NCBI GenBank assembly: GCA_028823995.1
Contig: JAPPFD010000006.1
Coordinates: forward strand, 88,985 to 152,984
Direction of reading: 5' to 3'
DNA from: a bacterium
Lineage (GTDB): Bacteria; Actinomycetota; Acidimicrobiia; Spongiisociales; ZC4RG35
Length of the DNA: 64,000 nucleotides
Below, in pieces: positions 34,805-44,145 of the stretch (position 1 is the first letter of the stretch; the number at the start of each line of letters is the position of its first letter). The position numbers and the translations under genes were made by a program. The notes beneath the pieces were generated by a model. The model ran no database searches. It saw only the letters and a program-made list of their open reading frames with translations, and was not told the origin of the DNA.

Positions 34805-36598
34805 CTACCCGATCAGGGCTGCCTCGAGCCAGCGCTCAGCGTCGTAGAAGTTGAAGATGTCGTACCAGTAACGCGCCTGCGCCACCAGGGCGGCCTGGCT
34901 CTCGGAGAGATCCATTCCTTCTGCCCTGGCAAACAGTTCGTCGGCGCGCTCCTGCATACCCTTCATGTCGTAGTAAAGCTCCTGTGCCAGCAAGAACTTC
35001 TCGAGGCCGGCCTGGGTGTCATAGTCCGCAGACAACTCGCCCTTGGCCTTCCGCTCCTCGACCTGGTTCCTGAACACCGTCTCCGGGTGGTAGCTCGGCA
35101 AGCTCAAGTCCCACAGGGCCTCTTGGTCCGCCCAGCTGAAGGAGGGGTCGATCTGGTCCCAAATGACGCCGATGTCCTCGGGCTCCATGGTCAACTGGCG
35201 CTTCTCGTTGATGAGGTTTGCCTCGATCTCCCACCCTATGTATTGGGTCTCGGGATCATCGAGGAAGTCGAAGATCCGGTGAGCAACCGACAGCACCCGA
35301 TAAGTCACGTCCTTGTTCGCTTCCACCCACTCGCGGTTAGCGATCAAGCCGGTTCCGCCTGTGGTGGCGGCAGCGATAGCCCCCTGTTGGGAGACCGGAT
35401 CGTGCTCGAAGATCTGCGCGAAGTTGATCAGCGGATCCCAACCGTTGCGAATCATCTGCACCAGGGTCGGCGCCTGGAACGGCATGGCGTAATCGATCCG
35501 GCCCGGAACAGCCGAAAGCTCCACGATAACGGGGTCCTCGACGTACTGCGGATTGGCATAGTTACGCCAGTCGTTGGTCGTAATACGGATCGGCTGAACG
35601 TTGCCGTCATCATCCAACCTGGGCGTTCCATCCCGGTTCATCAACACCAAGGGGTTGCCTTCGTCGTCAACTATGGGGATGTCTTCCTGCACATCCTCCC
35701 ACCAAGCGTCCAGATAGGAGAAGAACGCGTTGGCGTACTGGGCCTGTACGGTGCTGCCCGGCGTGATGTAAATGTCCTCGCCCACCAACTGCTGCACCGC
35801 CGCCTTGGCGGCCTCGGGGTAGGACATCCCTTCCGCCATGAACTCCAGGGCGGTCTTTGAATCGCTTTCAGGCGATACCAGGACGGCATAGCCGATGAAG
35901 ATGTCCGCAAAGTGAATCACCGGAATCTCCTGGGCGAAGGTCTCCAGCGCCGCGAACAGTGAGGGTACCCAGCCATTGGCCATATGCAACTCTTGGCGCT
36001 GCAACTTGGCGTTGGTCTCGGTGCTATTGGTTAGATACCAATAGGTCGGTGTATTGGGGACGATGGTGATACCCAACTCGGCCCACCAATCCAACTCGAT
36101 GGGAATCTGCCAATAGGCAAAGTCGGCGCAACAGGTACCTATACCCATAGCCACCTCGACATCCCGGATCCCGGGGGCCTCCACCATCCTGGACTCTTCA
36201 AGTGCCTGCTGGGCCTCCTCTGCTTCCATCGCAGCCGCGGCAGCAGCAGCCTCAGCCTCAGCAGCAGCCTCTTCAGCAGCAGCCAGCGCAGCCTGGGCCT
36301 CCTCGTCGCCGGCCTCAGCAGCAGCGCGGGTGGCATCCAACTCGGCCTGGGCGGCTTCCAACTCGGCCTGGGCGGCGGCGGCGTCCGCCGCAGCGGCATC
36401 CGCGGCAGCCTGAGCCTCAGCAGCGGCGGCGGCGGCAGCCTGGGCCTCAGCCTCAGCAGCAGCCTGGGCCTCAGCAGCGGCGGCGGCCTCAGCAGCAGCC
36501 TCGGCAGCGCCGTCCGTGTCATCTGTCTCGCCGCCGCAGGCCGCAGCCAACAACGTCAAGACAGCCATCAGGACAATGGCTCCTTTCAGTTTTCTCAT
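34805..36598 (-). CDS. TauA/NrtA-like ABC substrate-binding lipoprotein with Ala-rich stalk, SBP2
   Basis: A 597-residue lipoprotein. The signal MRKLKGAIVLMAVLTLLAAAC gives lipid-accepting Cys21. Residues about 27-140 are an Ala/Glu/Gln-rich helical segment with repeats such as AQAELEAAQAELDATRAAAE, likely a stalk. The binding domain follows (EVAMGIGTCCADFAYWQIPI; NSTETNAKLQRQELHMANGW; ITTNDWRNYANPQYVEDPVI). It differs from SBP1, 3 and 4 at the presumed ligand region (NSTETNAKLQRQ instead of ASADAIAWLRSGEGN), so it may bind another ligand. First gene of set A. The ribosome site GGAAGGAA precedes the ATG. Confidence 0.9.
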   Translation of the reverse strand: MRKLKGAIVLMAVLTLLAAACGGETDDTDGAAEAAAEAAAAAEAQAAAEAEAQAAAAAAAEAQAAADAAAADAAAAQAELEAAQAELDATRAAAEAGDEEAQAALAAAEEAAAEAEAAAAAAAMEAEEAQQALEESRMVEAPGIRDVEVAMGIGTCCADFAYWQIPIELDWWAELGITIVPNTPTYWYLTNSTETNAKLQRQELHMANGWVPSLFAALETFAQEIPVIHFADIFIGYAVLVSPESDSKTALEFMAEGMSYPEAAKAAVQQLVGEDIYITPGSTVQAQYANAFFSYLDAWWEDVQEDIPIVDDEGNPLVLMNRDGTPRLDDDGNVQPIRITTNDWRNYANPQYVEDPVIVELSAVPGRIDYAMPFQAPTLVQMIRNGWDPLINFAQIFEHDPVSQQGAIAAATTGGTGLIANREWVEANKDVTYRVLSVAHRIFDFLDDPETQYIGWEIEANLINEKRQLTMEPEDIGVIWDQIDPSFSWADQEALWDLSLPSYHPETVFRNQVEERKAKGELSADYDTQAGLEKFLLAQELYYDMKGMQERADELFARAEGMDLSESQAALVAQARYWYDIFNFYDAERWLEAALIG

Positions 36599-36657
36599 TT
36601 TGGTTCCTTCCTGTCGAGCGCTCGTCGGGCCAACGGCAGTCGACTAAAAAGTGGCTC

Positions 36658-36677
36658 GGTCGGCAGATCAGCCGACC
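36658..36677 (-). promoter_or_regulatory. Palindrome in the SBP2 leader
   Basis: GGTCGGC (36658-36664), 6 nt, GCCGACC (36671-36677): a perfect 7-bp dyad about 60 nt before the SBP2 start and just downstream of a TATATATT -10-like sequence. SBP4 has a similarly placed dyad of related sequence (46081-46103). Candidate operator or leader hairpin. Confidence 0.4.
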
Positions 36678-36882
36678 TTCTGATATCAAATATATATTCA
36701 GCCCTCCCGATCCATTACCAAAAGCACCACTATTTTTTTGGATCGGGCCGGAAGAAAGACAGCCGTACCGCTAGGGAGGACGATGCCCGGATAGTGGGTT
36801 ACCGGCAATGCAGGTTTCAGTGAGTTGCCGTTCTAACCCAACAACCGGCTTCGTTTACGGAGGAGCCAAGACCACCCGGTCC

Positions 36883-36981
36883 TGACCCGCCGCCCCCGGT
36901 TACTTGCTGAATTCTGTCCCTCTCTGGTGGTGCATTGCTTGGCATCCACCTTCCCACCCTTTGAGTCCCTCCCTTGAGTTA
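36883..36981 (-). pseudogene. Remnant of an ABC permease gene (last about 32 codons)
   Basis: The minus strand aligns by eye with the 3' end of the distal permease genes (31728 and 41130 copies). Shared pieces read TGGATGCC, CACCACCA, CAGCAAG and CGGGG-CGGCGGG in order, matching the codons for SWMPQRTTKGTDISKVAGAAG, with several indels. It begins directly after the SBP3 hairpin, so the proximal permease, the ATPase and most of the distal permease once belonging to SBP3 appear to have been deleted. Confidence 0.65.
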
Positions 36982-36983
36982 AA

Positions 36984-37032
36984 GCCGAAGCGCGGGACCG
37001 GAGGGTGAAACCCGTCCAGTCCCGCGCTCGGC
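36984..37032 (-). promoter_or_regulatory. Intercistronic hairpin after SBP3
   Basis: GCCGAAGCGCGGGAC (36984-36998) pairs with GTCCCGCGCTCGGC (37019-37032), with one bulged base. Same element as after SBP2 and SBP4, although SBP3 no longer has permease genes behind it. Confidence 0.5.
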
Positions 37033-37069
37033 GTGTTATTTGCCTACGAGGCAAACGCTGCCGAAAGCC

Positions 37070-38863
37070 TTACCCGATGAGGGCGGCCTCCAAGAAGCGC
37101 TCGGCGTCGTAGAAGTTGTAGATGTCATAGTGGAACTGCGCCTGCTCGACCAACGCGGCCTGGCTGTCGGAGAGATCCAATTCAGCAGCCCGGGCGAAGA
37201 GGGCGTCAGAACGGTCCTGCATGCCCTTCATGTCGTAATAGAACTCCTGGGCCAAGAGGAATTTCTCCAACCCGGCTTCGGTGTTATAGGTCGCGGACAG
37301 GACGCCCTTGGCCTTCAGAGCCTCGATCTGGGTCCTGAACACCGTCTCGGGGTGGTAGCTAGGCAGGTTCAAGTCCCACACGGCTTCCTGGTCAGCCCAA
37401 GTGAAGGAGGGATCGATGGTCTCCCAAATGATCCCGATGTCCTCGGGCTCCATGTTCAACTGGCGCTTCTCATTAATGAGATTGGCCTCGATCTCCCAAC
37501 CTGTGTACTGCCTCTCCGGATCCTCGAGGAGTTCGAAGGTGCGGTAGACGACCGAGAGGATTCGATAGGCGAGATCCTTGTTCTCGTTCACCCACTCGCG
37601 GTTGGCGAACAGGCCGGTACCGCCGACAGTTGCGCTGGCGATGGCCGTCTGCTGGGAGAACGGATCGTGCTCATACATCATGGCGAAGTTGATCAGCGGA
37701 TCCCAGCCGTTGCGCATCATCTGCACCAGGGTCGGAGCGCCGTAAGGCATGGCATACTGGATCCGGCCCGGTACAGCCGAGAGCTCCACGATCGTGGGGT
37801 CGTCGACATACTGCGGATTGGCATAGTTACGCCAGTCGTTGGTCGTGATCCGGATCGGCTGCTCGTTGCCGTCGTCATCCAGGAGCGGCTGGCCGTCGCG
37901 GCCCAACAACACCAGAGGATTGCCTTCCTCGTCCAAGGCCGGGATGTCCTCCTGATAGGCCTCCCACCACTCGTCCAGATAGGCGAAGAACGCATTGGTG
38001 TACTGCGCCTGCTGGGTGCTGTGCGGCGGAATGTGAATGTCATCGCCGACCAACTGCTGGACAGCCGCCTTGGCGGCATCGGCGAAGGACATGCCCTCGT
38101 CCATGAACTCCAGAGCAGTCTTGGAGTCGCTGTCGGGCGCCACCAGAACGGCATAGCCGACATAGATGTCCGCGAAGTGAATCGGCGGGATGTCCTGAGC
38201 GAAGGTCTCCAACGCCCCGAACAGACCAGGCACCCAACCGGGAGCCACGTTACCCTCACCGCTCCGCAACCAAGCAATAGCGTCAGCGCTGGCCGTGAAG
38301 TAGTAGTAGGTGGGGGAATTCGGAATGATGGTGATATTCAAATCATCCCACCAGCCCAACTCGACCGGAATCTGCCAGTACGCCATATCCGCGCAGCAGG
38401 CGTTGAATCCCATGGCCACTTCGGCTTCCCGGATCTCGGGAGCCGTCACCATCATCGACGCTGCAAGAGCATCTTGGGCCTCTTCGGCAGCCATCTCAGC
38501 CTCAGCGGCAGCAGCGGCAGCAGCCTCAGCGGCAGCAGCCTGAGCGGCGGCCTCCTCCTCGGCAGCAGCCAACGCAGCCTGGGCCTCCTCGTCGCCCGCC
38601 TCAGCAGCGGCGCGGGTGGCCTCCAACTCGGCCTGCGCGGCCTCCAACTCGGCCTGCGCCGCAGCGGCCTCAGCAGCAGCAGCATCCGCAGCAGCCTGAG
38701 CATCGGCGGCCTCAGCAGCAGCAGCCTCAGCCTCAGCCTGGGCGGCAGCGGCAGCGGCGTCCGCAGCAGCAGTATCCGCCGCGTCGTCCTCGCCGTCGCC
38801 GCAGGCCGCAGCCAACAGCGCCAAGATAGCCATCAGGGCAATGGCTACTTTCATTTTTCTCAT
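37070..38863 (-). CDS. TauA/NrtA-like ABC substrate-binding lipoprotein with Ala-rich stalk, SBP3
   Basis: A 597-residue lipoprotein with signal MRKMKVAIALMAILALLAAAC (Cys21), an Ala-rich stalk (about 28-140) and the TauA-like binding domain (EVAMGFNACCADMAYWQIPV). A long mid-gene block is nearly identical in DNA to SBP4 (about 37828-38270 against 44985-45430), whereas the ends differ. The start ATG at 38863 has GGAAG upstream; the open frame continues far upstream (to 39847) only by overlapping an EamA gene in another frame. No permease follows; a permease remnant does, so it may now share the set A or set B membrane complex. Confidence 0.9.
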   Translation of the reverse strand: MRKMKVAIALMAILALLAAACGDGEDDAADTAAADAAAAAAQAEAEAAAAEAADAQAAADAAAAEAAAAQAELEAAQAELEATRAAAEAGDEEAQAALAAAEEEAAAQAAAAEAAAAAAAEAEMAAEEAQDALAASMMVTAPEIREAEVAMGFNACCADMAYWQIPVELGWWDDLNITIIPNSPTYYYFTASADAIAWLRSGEGNVAPGWVPGLFGALETFAQDIPPIHFADIYVGYAVLVAPDSDSKTALEFMDEGMSFADAAKAAVQQLVGDDIHIPPHSTQQAQYTNAFFAYLDEWWEAYQEDIPALDEEGNPLVLLGRDGQPLLDDDGNEQPIRITTNDWRNYANPQYVDDPTIVELSAVPGRIQYAMPYGAPTLVQMMRNGWDPLINFAMMYEHDPFSQQTAIASATVGGTGLFANREWVNENKDLAYRILSVVYRTFELLEDPERQYTGWEIEANLINEKRQLNMEPEDIGIIWETIDPSFTWADQEAVWDLNLPSYHPETVFRTQIEALKAKGVLSATYNTEAGLEKFLLAQEFYYDMKGMQDRSDALFARAAELDLSDSQAALVEQAQFHYDIYNFYDAERFLEAALIG

Positions 38864-39156
38864 ATGATCTTCCTTCCGCTCGCTTGCTCGTCGGGCCAAC
38901 GGCGCCCAACACTTTGGCAGGATCAACAGACTAGCCGATCTTGGACACAAATATAAAGCCAGGGCGGGGCGCCCTGCGTGTGAACAGCGCATTTTTGGGT
39001 TGGCACACCGCCGCTGCCCCTCCCGGGAACGAGAAGAAGGTCCGTTTACAGGAGCCCCGGTAGACCGTCCGTCGCCAAGCCGCGGCTTGTAACGACCCAA
39101 TGAGAAGACCATGGGAGAAAGGGCAGAATCGCATCCACCCCGGTCGGGTTGGCCTG

Positions 39157-40062
39157 CTAGCCGGCGATGGACATTGCCACGCCGACCGTCACCAGAGCTA
39201 CTCCTGTCCATTGCAGGTGGTGGAGTCGTTCGTTGAAGAACATCACTCCGCCGATCACGGCGATCACCCGCCCGCTCTGGGAGATGATGCCGATCAGCCA
39301 GGCCGGCGCATACGCCAGACCGTATCCGAAGGATATGAACGAGACGGCGTCGATCAGTCCCACCACAACCAAAAGCCATCCCGTCCTCCAGGTGATCTTC
39401 ACCTGGTCGCTCCCCTGGTAGCGAGGGTCTCCCCGGCGTCGTCGCTGTTCCACTACCCGGGAGACGATCACCAACAGCAAAGCGACATAGGCAACCGTGT
39501 AGACCCGCTGGGTGATAACGGTGATATTGGAATCGAGTCCATCCCGGATGGGGATCTTCAGTCCGGCGTTGGAGATCGACCCGACCACCACGCTGATCAT
39601 GGCGAACACCGGCCCCCAGGTCACCAGTCGTATCTTGGCTCCGCGCTCGATAACCAAGGACGCCAGCACCGCTCCCACCACCGCGATCGGTATCCCTGCC
39701 CATTGCACGATGCCGGGTCTCTCCCCCAGCATCCAGAAGGAGAAGACCACGGTCATGGCGCCGCTCAGAGCCCCGATCGGGCTGACAACCGAGATAGGAC
39801 CCAATCGGAGAGCCATGTAACCGCACAGAAAGGCCCCGCCGGCGCAAGTGCCCAGGTAAGCCAGAAGAACGAGTTGATCACGGGTGATTTCGAACGGCGA
39901 GCCGATGAGGAGCGCCCAAGCGACCATCGCCACCAGGGCCAGGGCCAGAGTGGCGGTGGTAGACCGCAGCACCCCGAAGCGCCGCGCCACCACAGCCGTG
40001 AGGAGGTGGTTGACACCGATCGTCACCGCGGTGATCAACCCGAAGATGATGCCGGTCAGCAC
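39157..40062 (-). CDS. EamA/DMT-family transporter, copy 3
   Basis: A 301-residue ten-segment EamA protein (ALRLGPISVVSPIGALSGAM; AYAPAWLIGIISQSGRVIAV). It lies 69 bp after copy 4 on the same strand and its C-terminus (HHLQWTGVALVTVGVAMSIAG) matches copy 4 closely, indicating a recent tandem duplication. Followed by 293 bp before SBP3, in which I see no gene. Confidence 0.85.
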   Translation of the reverse strand: MLTGIIFGLITAVTIGVNHLLTAVVARRFGVLRSTTATLALALVAMVAWALLIGSPFEITRDQLVLLAYLGTCAGGAFLCGYMALRLGPISVVSPIGALSGAMTVVFSFWMLGERPGIVQWAGIPIAVVGAVLASLVIERGAKIRLVTWGPVFAMISVVVGSISNAGLKIPIRDGLDSNITVITQRVYTVAYVALLLVIVSRVVEQRRRRGDPRYQGSDQVKITWRTGWLLVVVGLIDAVSFISFGYGLAYAPAWLIGIISQSGRVIAVIGGVMFFNERLHHLQWTGVALVTVGVAMSIAG

Positions 40063-40131
40063 CTCGCTATAGCTTCACGTGCAAGGACAATCTTCTTGAG
40101 TTTCTCACCGAAAGGGCATCCTGGGGCGGTC

Positions 40132-41037
40132 CTAGCCGGCGATGGACATTGCCACGCCGACCATCACCAAGCCTACGCCCGCCCATTGCAGGCTGTGGAG
40201 TCGCTCCTTGAAGAACATAACCCCTCCAACCACGGCTATGACCCGGCCGCTTTGGGAGATGATGCCGATCAGCCAGGCCGGTGCGTACGCCAGGCCGTAT
40301 CCGAAGGATATGAACGATATGCCGTCGATCAGTCCCACCAGACCCAGCAGCCATCCCGTCCTCCAGGTGATCTTCACCTGGTCGCTTCCCTCGAACCGTG
40401 ATTTTCCCCTCCGTCGACGTTGTTCAGCCATCCGGGAGAAAATCACGAACACCAAGAGAACCACTGCCACCGTGAAAACTCGTTGGGTGATGACCGTGAG
40501 GCTCGAGTCGACCCCTTCCCGGATGGGGATCTTAAGGCCGGCATTGGAGATCGACCCGACCAGCACGCCGATCATGGCGAAGACGGGCCCCCAGGTCACC
40601 AGTCGTATCTTGGTCCCTCGCTCGATCACCAGGGACGCCAGAACCGCGCCCAGCACGGCTATCGGTATTCCCGCCCACTGCACCGCCCCCGGTCTTTCCC
40701 CCAGCAACCAGAACGAGTAAACCACGGTCATGGCGCCGCTCAGAGCGCCGATCGGACTCACAACCGAGATAGGACCCAATCGGAGAGCCATGTAACCGCA
40801 CAGAAAGGTCCCACCCACGCAGGATCCGAGAAAGACCAGGAGGATTACATGGTCGGCGTTGATCTCGAGAGGGACGTCGATGAGGATCGCCCAGGCGACC
40901 ATCACCAACAGGGCCAGCGTCAGGGTGACGGCGGTGGAGCGCAAAACGCCGAAGCGTCTCGTAATCACTGCGGTGAGCAGGTAGTTGACCCCCAGCGTCA
41001 CCGCGGTGACAAACCCGAAGATGATTCCGGTCAACAT
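40132..41037 (-). CDS. EamA/DMT-family transporter, copy 4
   Basis: A 301-residue paralogue, next after the set B distal permease (92-bp gap). Both EamA repeats are intact, with a basic inter-repeat loop (MAEQRRRRGKSRFEGSDQ). The DNA is close to copy 3 in several blocks (for example the LGPISVVSPIGALSG region). Transcribed with set B or from its own promoter. Confidence 0.85.
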   Translation of the reverse strand: MLTGIIFGFVTAVTLGVNYLLTAVITRRFGVLRSTAVTLTLALLVMVAWAILIDVPLEINADHVILLVFLGSCVGGTFLCGYMALRLGPISVVSPIGALSGAMTVVYSFWLLGERPGAVQWAGIPIAVLGAVLASLVIERGTKIRLVTWGPVFAMIGVLVGSISNAGLKIPIREGVDSSLTVITQRVFTVAVVLLVFVIFSRMAEQRRRRGKSRFEGSDQVKITWRTGWLLGLVGLIDGISFISFGYGLAYAPAWLIGIISQSGRVIAVVGGVMFFKERLHSLQWAGVGLVMVGVAMSIAG

Positions 41038-41129
41038 GCCGCCGACAGCCTCATGCCAAGGACTGAGTCACGACAGCTAACTCCGGTGTGCCGCCCGACC
41101 CGCGGATTCTGATGCCGCGGCGCGGGGGC

Positions 41130-42347
41130 CTAGTTGTCCTCGAGGCTTTCTGCGCGGCCTCCCGTCCCCGCCGCTCCGGCCACCTTGGCGATGTCCGTCC
41201 CCTTGGTGACGCGTTGCGGCATCCAACTGACGGCCTTCTTGAATCCCTCGTTGAGCAGGTAGAAGGTCGTGAGGGAATAGAAGGCCACGATGAACCCGAC
41301 AATCACCAGACGGGCGGTGTTGGTTTCCTGCACCGCTACTGCAGCCATATATCCCAGCCCGGTGGGGAACCCGAGGAACTCGGCGGCGATGGCCAGCGAC
41401 CAGCTGCCTCCCATGGAGAGCAGCATGGCGGTGCGCAACTCGGGAATCGTGCCCGGCACTATCACCCTGAAGTAGGTGCGCGGCCGGGAGGCGCCCAGGG
41501 TACGGGCACTCTCGATGTACCGGTCGGGCACGTTGGCCACCGCGTTCATGGTGGCCACCACCAGGGTGGTCCACACCCCGAAGGCGATATAGAGGGTGAT
41601 ACTGGTAAGGGTTGATCCCAGGGCGAACTGCAACCAGGGAATCGCCGCCAAGAGGGGGATCATCCGGAGGAAGTTCAGGGGCGCCCACCAGGTCTGGCGC
41701 AGCCACGGCCAGTAGGGAATGGCCAATCCGGTCGTGAGACCGAGACTAAAACCGAGCGCCATGCCGCACAACAGCCTGAAGAGGGTCATCCCCGAGTGGA
41801 AGAGGATGGCCAGGAAAACGGCCGGCCAGGTTCCTTCCCCGCCGTAGGCGGGATAAGGCGCCAGTTCATGGACCTGGAAATTCACGAACCCGAAGTCGAA
41901 CCCGATGACGGTCCAGTCGCCGTTCATTCTCCAGAGGGTCTCTCCGAACACGTAGTCCCATCCGGGAACCAAAGGGTGTTCGAGGATGCCCGGCGGAGCG
42001 ATATACGACGCCACCTGCCATGCCACCAGCAGCACTCCCCAGGAGACGAAGAACAGTGGGCTGCGGCGCATGCCGGCCCACAGCAGGGGCGGCCCCGCCG
42101 CGATCCCCCGACCCATCTTCGCCAGGCGCTCCTTCACCCGGGTCGTGCGGAACACGACCGGCCAGGCCAGGAACAAGATCCATGCGCAAACGATGTACGA
42201 CCAGGTAACGACGATGTCGCCGCCTTCATTGGACCAGGTGACGAAGGGGAGGCCCTTGGGAAACTGGAGCAGCAACCAAGGGATCAGGAGAGTCCAGACC
42301 AGGTAACCGATCCAGAAGAATTTGCGAGAGCGGACCAGGAGGTTCAA
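41130..42347 (-). CDS. ABC transporter permease (SsuC/TauC type), set B distal
   Basis: A 405-residue paralogue of the set A distal permease (31728-32948), with the same long N-terminal extension and the EAA loop ESARTLGASRPRTYFRVIVP. The C-terminal permease cores are very alike, while the N-terminal about 60 residues and the external loop around PYPAYGGEGTWPA differ, so substrate specificity may differ. It overlaps the ATPase gene by 4 nt. Confidence 0.9.
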   Translation of the reverse strand: MNLLVRSRKFFWIGYLVWTLLIPWLLLQFPKGLPFVTWSNEGGDIVVTWSYIVCAWILFLAWPVVFRTTRVKERLAKMGRGIAAGPPLLWAGMRRSPLFFVSWGVLLVAWQVASYIAPPGILEHPLVPGWDYVFGETLWRMNGDWTVIGFDFGFVNFQVHELAPYPAYGGEGTWPAVFLAILFHSGMTLFRLLCGMALGFSLGLTTGLAIPYWPWLRQTWWAPLNFLRMIPLLAAIPWLQFALGSTLTSITLYIAFGVWTTLVVATMNAVANVPDRYIESARTLGASRPRTYFRVIVPGTIPELRTAMLLSMGGSWSLAIAAEFLGFPTGLGYMAAVAVQETNTARLVIVGFIVAFYSLTTFYLLNEGFKKAVSWMPQRVTKGTDIAKVAGAAGTGGRAESLEDN

Positions 42348-43120
42348 GCTTGCGTCGCCTCCTCCTCGGTGATGCCCAGGTGCGCCAGGATGAGCTTGAA
42401 AATGCCCACCGCCTCGGGCGTAGCCCGGACATCCTCATTACGAGGACGAGGCAGAGTAACCGCGATGTCATCCACCAACTTGCCCTCCGCCAAAAGGATC
42501 ACCCGATCGGCAAGGATCAACGCCTCCTCAATGTCATGAGTCACGAAGAAAATCGTCTTTTTGGTCTCGAACCACAGATTCAAGAGAACTTCATGGAGGT
42601 TCCGGCGGGTGAAATAGTCCAAAGACCCGAACGGCTCATCCATGAGCACCACATCGGAGCCCACCGCCATCGCCGACGCCAAAGCCACCCGCTTCCTCAT
42701 ACCCCCCGAAAGCTCACGCGGCCAGGAATCAGCGAACTCCTCCAACCCCACCGCCTGCAACCAGTAATTGGTGATCTCGTTCCGCTCGTCCTCGGGAAGC
42801 TTGTTCGCCCGCAGGCCGAACTCGACGTTCTCCTTCACATGCAACCACGGGAACACCGTGTCCTGCTGGAAAACCATCGCCCGGTCGCTGCCCGGGCCGG
42901 TGACCGCGGTGTCGCCCAGCTTCACCGCACCGGCGGTGGGGGGCTGCAGCCCGGCCAGCACCCTCAACAGGGTGGTCTTACCATGCCCCGACCGACCCAC
43001 CACACACACGAACTCGCCGGGATCCACCCGGAAATTCACATCCTCAAGGGCATGCACCAACTGACCCGACCGGTGCTCGAAAACACACCACAGGTTCTCA
43101 AAGTTCACAACAGTCGACAT
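42344..43120 (-). CDS. ABC transporter ATP-binding protein, set B
   Basis: A 258-residue ATPase identical in amino-acid sequence to the set A protein: Walker A GRSGHGKTT, LSGGMRKR signature, VVLMDEPF Walker B, THD switch. The only DNA differences seen lie in the first about 130 nt of the gene and are silent. Start ATG 43120. The two ATPases are therefore interchangeable and may power either permease pair. Confidence 0.95.
   Translation of the reverse strand: MSTVVNFENLWCVFEHRSGQLVHALEDVNFRVDPGEFVCVVGRSGHGKTTLLRVLAGLQPPTAGAVKLGDTAVTGPGSDRAMVFQQDTVFPWLHVKENVEFGLRANKLPEDERNEITNYWLQAVGLEEFADSWPRELSGGMRKRVALASAMAVGSDVVLMDEPFGSLDYFTRRNLHEVLLNLWFETKKTIFFVTHDIEEALILADRVILLAEGKLVDDIAVTLPRPRNEDVRATPEAVGIFKLILAHLGITEEEATQA
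42348..42988. repeat. Direct repeat, copy B (641 nt, identical to 32949-33589)
   Basis: Second copy of the identical stretch in the ATPase gene. Identity bounded on both sides by diverged sequence suggests gene conversion or purifying homogenisation rather than a fresh duplication of the whole set. Confidence 0.85.
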
Positions 43121-43155
43121 AGCGTTCCTCCTTCGCCTACAAACCCCAGTTCGAC

Positions 43156-44106
43156 CTACAACCCCAGCTTGCGACCGGACTCGGACCACCTGGTGATGTA
43201 ACGGATAAACAGCACCAGGATCCCGTCCACTACCACAGCCAGAACACCAAAGAAAAGGATCAGGGAGACCACCGCAGCCGGGCCCTCAAGAACGCCCATC
43301 GCGAAGCTCCACATCCGGATCAGGAACCCTCCGCCCATCTGGATTCCCAAGACCTCCACCAACGTCCCCAGTCCCCAAGCGCCGGCCAACGCGATCCGGA
43401 AACCACCCGCGATCTCCGGGATCGTCCCCGGCAAATACACCCACCGGAAAATAGACCCCCGGTCTCCCCCCAAAGTAAGAGCCGACTCGATGATCCCCAC
43501 CGGAATGTTGTCGGCCGCCCTCCGACTGAAAAAGTACATCAACAGCGTCGTGTAAAAGACCACCACCCCCACCGTGGTCATCAACGGATACTCGATCCCG
43601 AACCAGATCACGAAGAACGGCGCCGCGATGAAAATCGGGGTGGTCCCGAAGAACCCGGCGATCGGGGTCACCACATCGGCGATCCTCGGGAACACCAAAC
43701 TGCTCAACCCCACCGTCAAACCGAAAACCGTCCCCAACGTGACCGCGATCATGATATTGCGGGTAGTCCGCATAATGTGGCGGATGTACCCGAAACAGTG
43801 ATCGGGAAGATCGAACATCCCACCCCCGGTGAGCTCCAACTCGTCCAGCAGGTCCGGACAAGCATGAACATACCGCTCCAACATCCGCTCACTGAACATC
43901 AAGTTCTCCCCGAAGTGCCGGAAAGCATCAAAAGGCGGCGGTACCAGATAGAAAAGGGGCGAGAAGGGCGCGGCCACCAACTGCCACATCAGCAAAGAGA
44001 GAATTATCCCCAGGATCAGATAGAGGACATAAGCGATCTGACGGCGCCGTTTTTGGCGATGCGCCGCCGCTCTCACATCCAGAGTATCCGTGTCGGTGGT
44101 GGTCAC
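43156..44106 (-). CDS. ABC transporter permease (SsuC/NrtB type), set B proximal
   Basis: A 316-residue paralogue of 33735-34685 with the same layout: basic N-terminus, first membrane helix (IAYVLYLILGIILSLLMWQL), external loop ending MFDLPDHCFGYI, and EAA loop IIESALTLGGDRGSIFRWVY. From about residue 110 on, the two proteins are almost identical; the N-terminal third differs. 35 bp separate it from the ATPase gene. Confidence 0.9.
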   Translation of the reverse strand: MTTTDTDTLDVRAAAHRQKRRRQIAYVLYLILGIILSLLMWQLVAAPFSPLFYLVPPPFDAFRHFGENLMFSERMLERYVHACPDLLDELELTGGGMFDLPDHCFGYIRHIMRTTRNIMIAVTLGTVFGLTVGLSSLVFPRIADVVTPIAGFFGTTPIFIAAPFFVIWFGIEYPLMTTVGVVVFYTTLLMYFFSRRAADNIPVGIIESALTLGGDRGSIFRWVYLPGTIPEIAGGFRIALAGAWGLGTLVEVLGIQMGGGFLIRMWSFAMGVLEGPAAVVSLILFFGVLAVVVDGILVLFIRYITRWSESGRKLGL

Positions 44107-44145
44107 AATCTCTCTCTTCCTCGCCCTCGCGGTCCTTGCTTACAG

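Larger units (their letters stand above)
36599..37069 (-). other. 471-bp region between SBP3 and SBP2
   Basis: Transcription runs leftwards. From right to left it holds the post-SBP3 hairpin (36984-37032), a decayed permease tail (36883-36981), then the upstream region of SBP2 with an AT-rich promoter-like stretch (ATATATATTT near 36690-36700) and a perfect palindrome (36658-36677). No intact gene is seen. Confidence 0.6.

Noticed and set aside
37070..39847. A 925-codon fusion of an EamA-region frame with SBP3
   Set aside because: The N-terminal part is an out-of-frame reading of EamA copy 3; the lipoprotein signal and ribosome site place the start at 38863.
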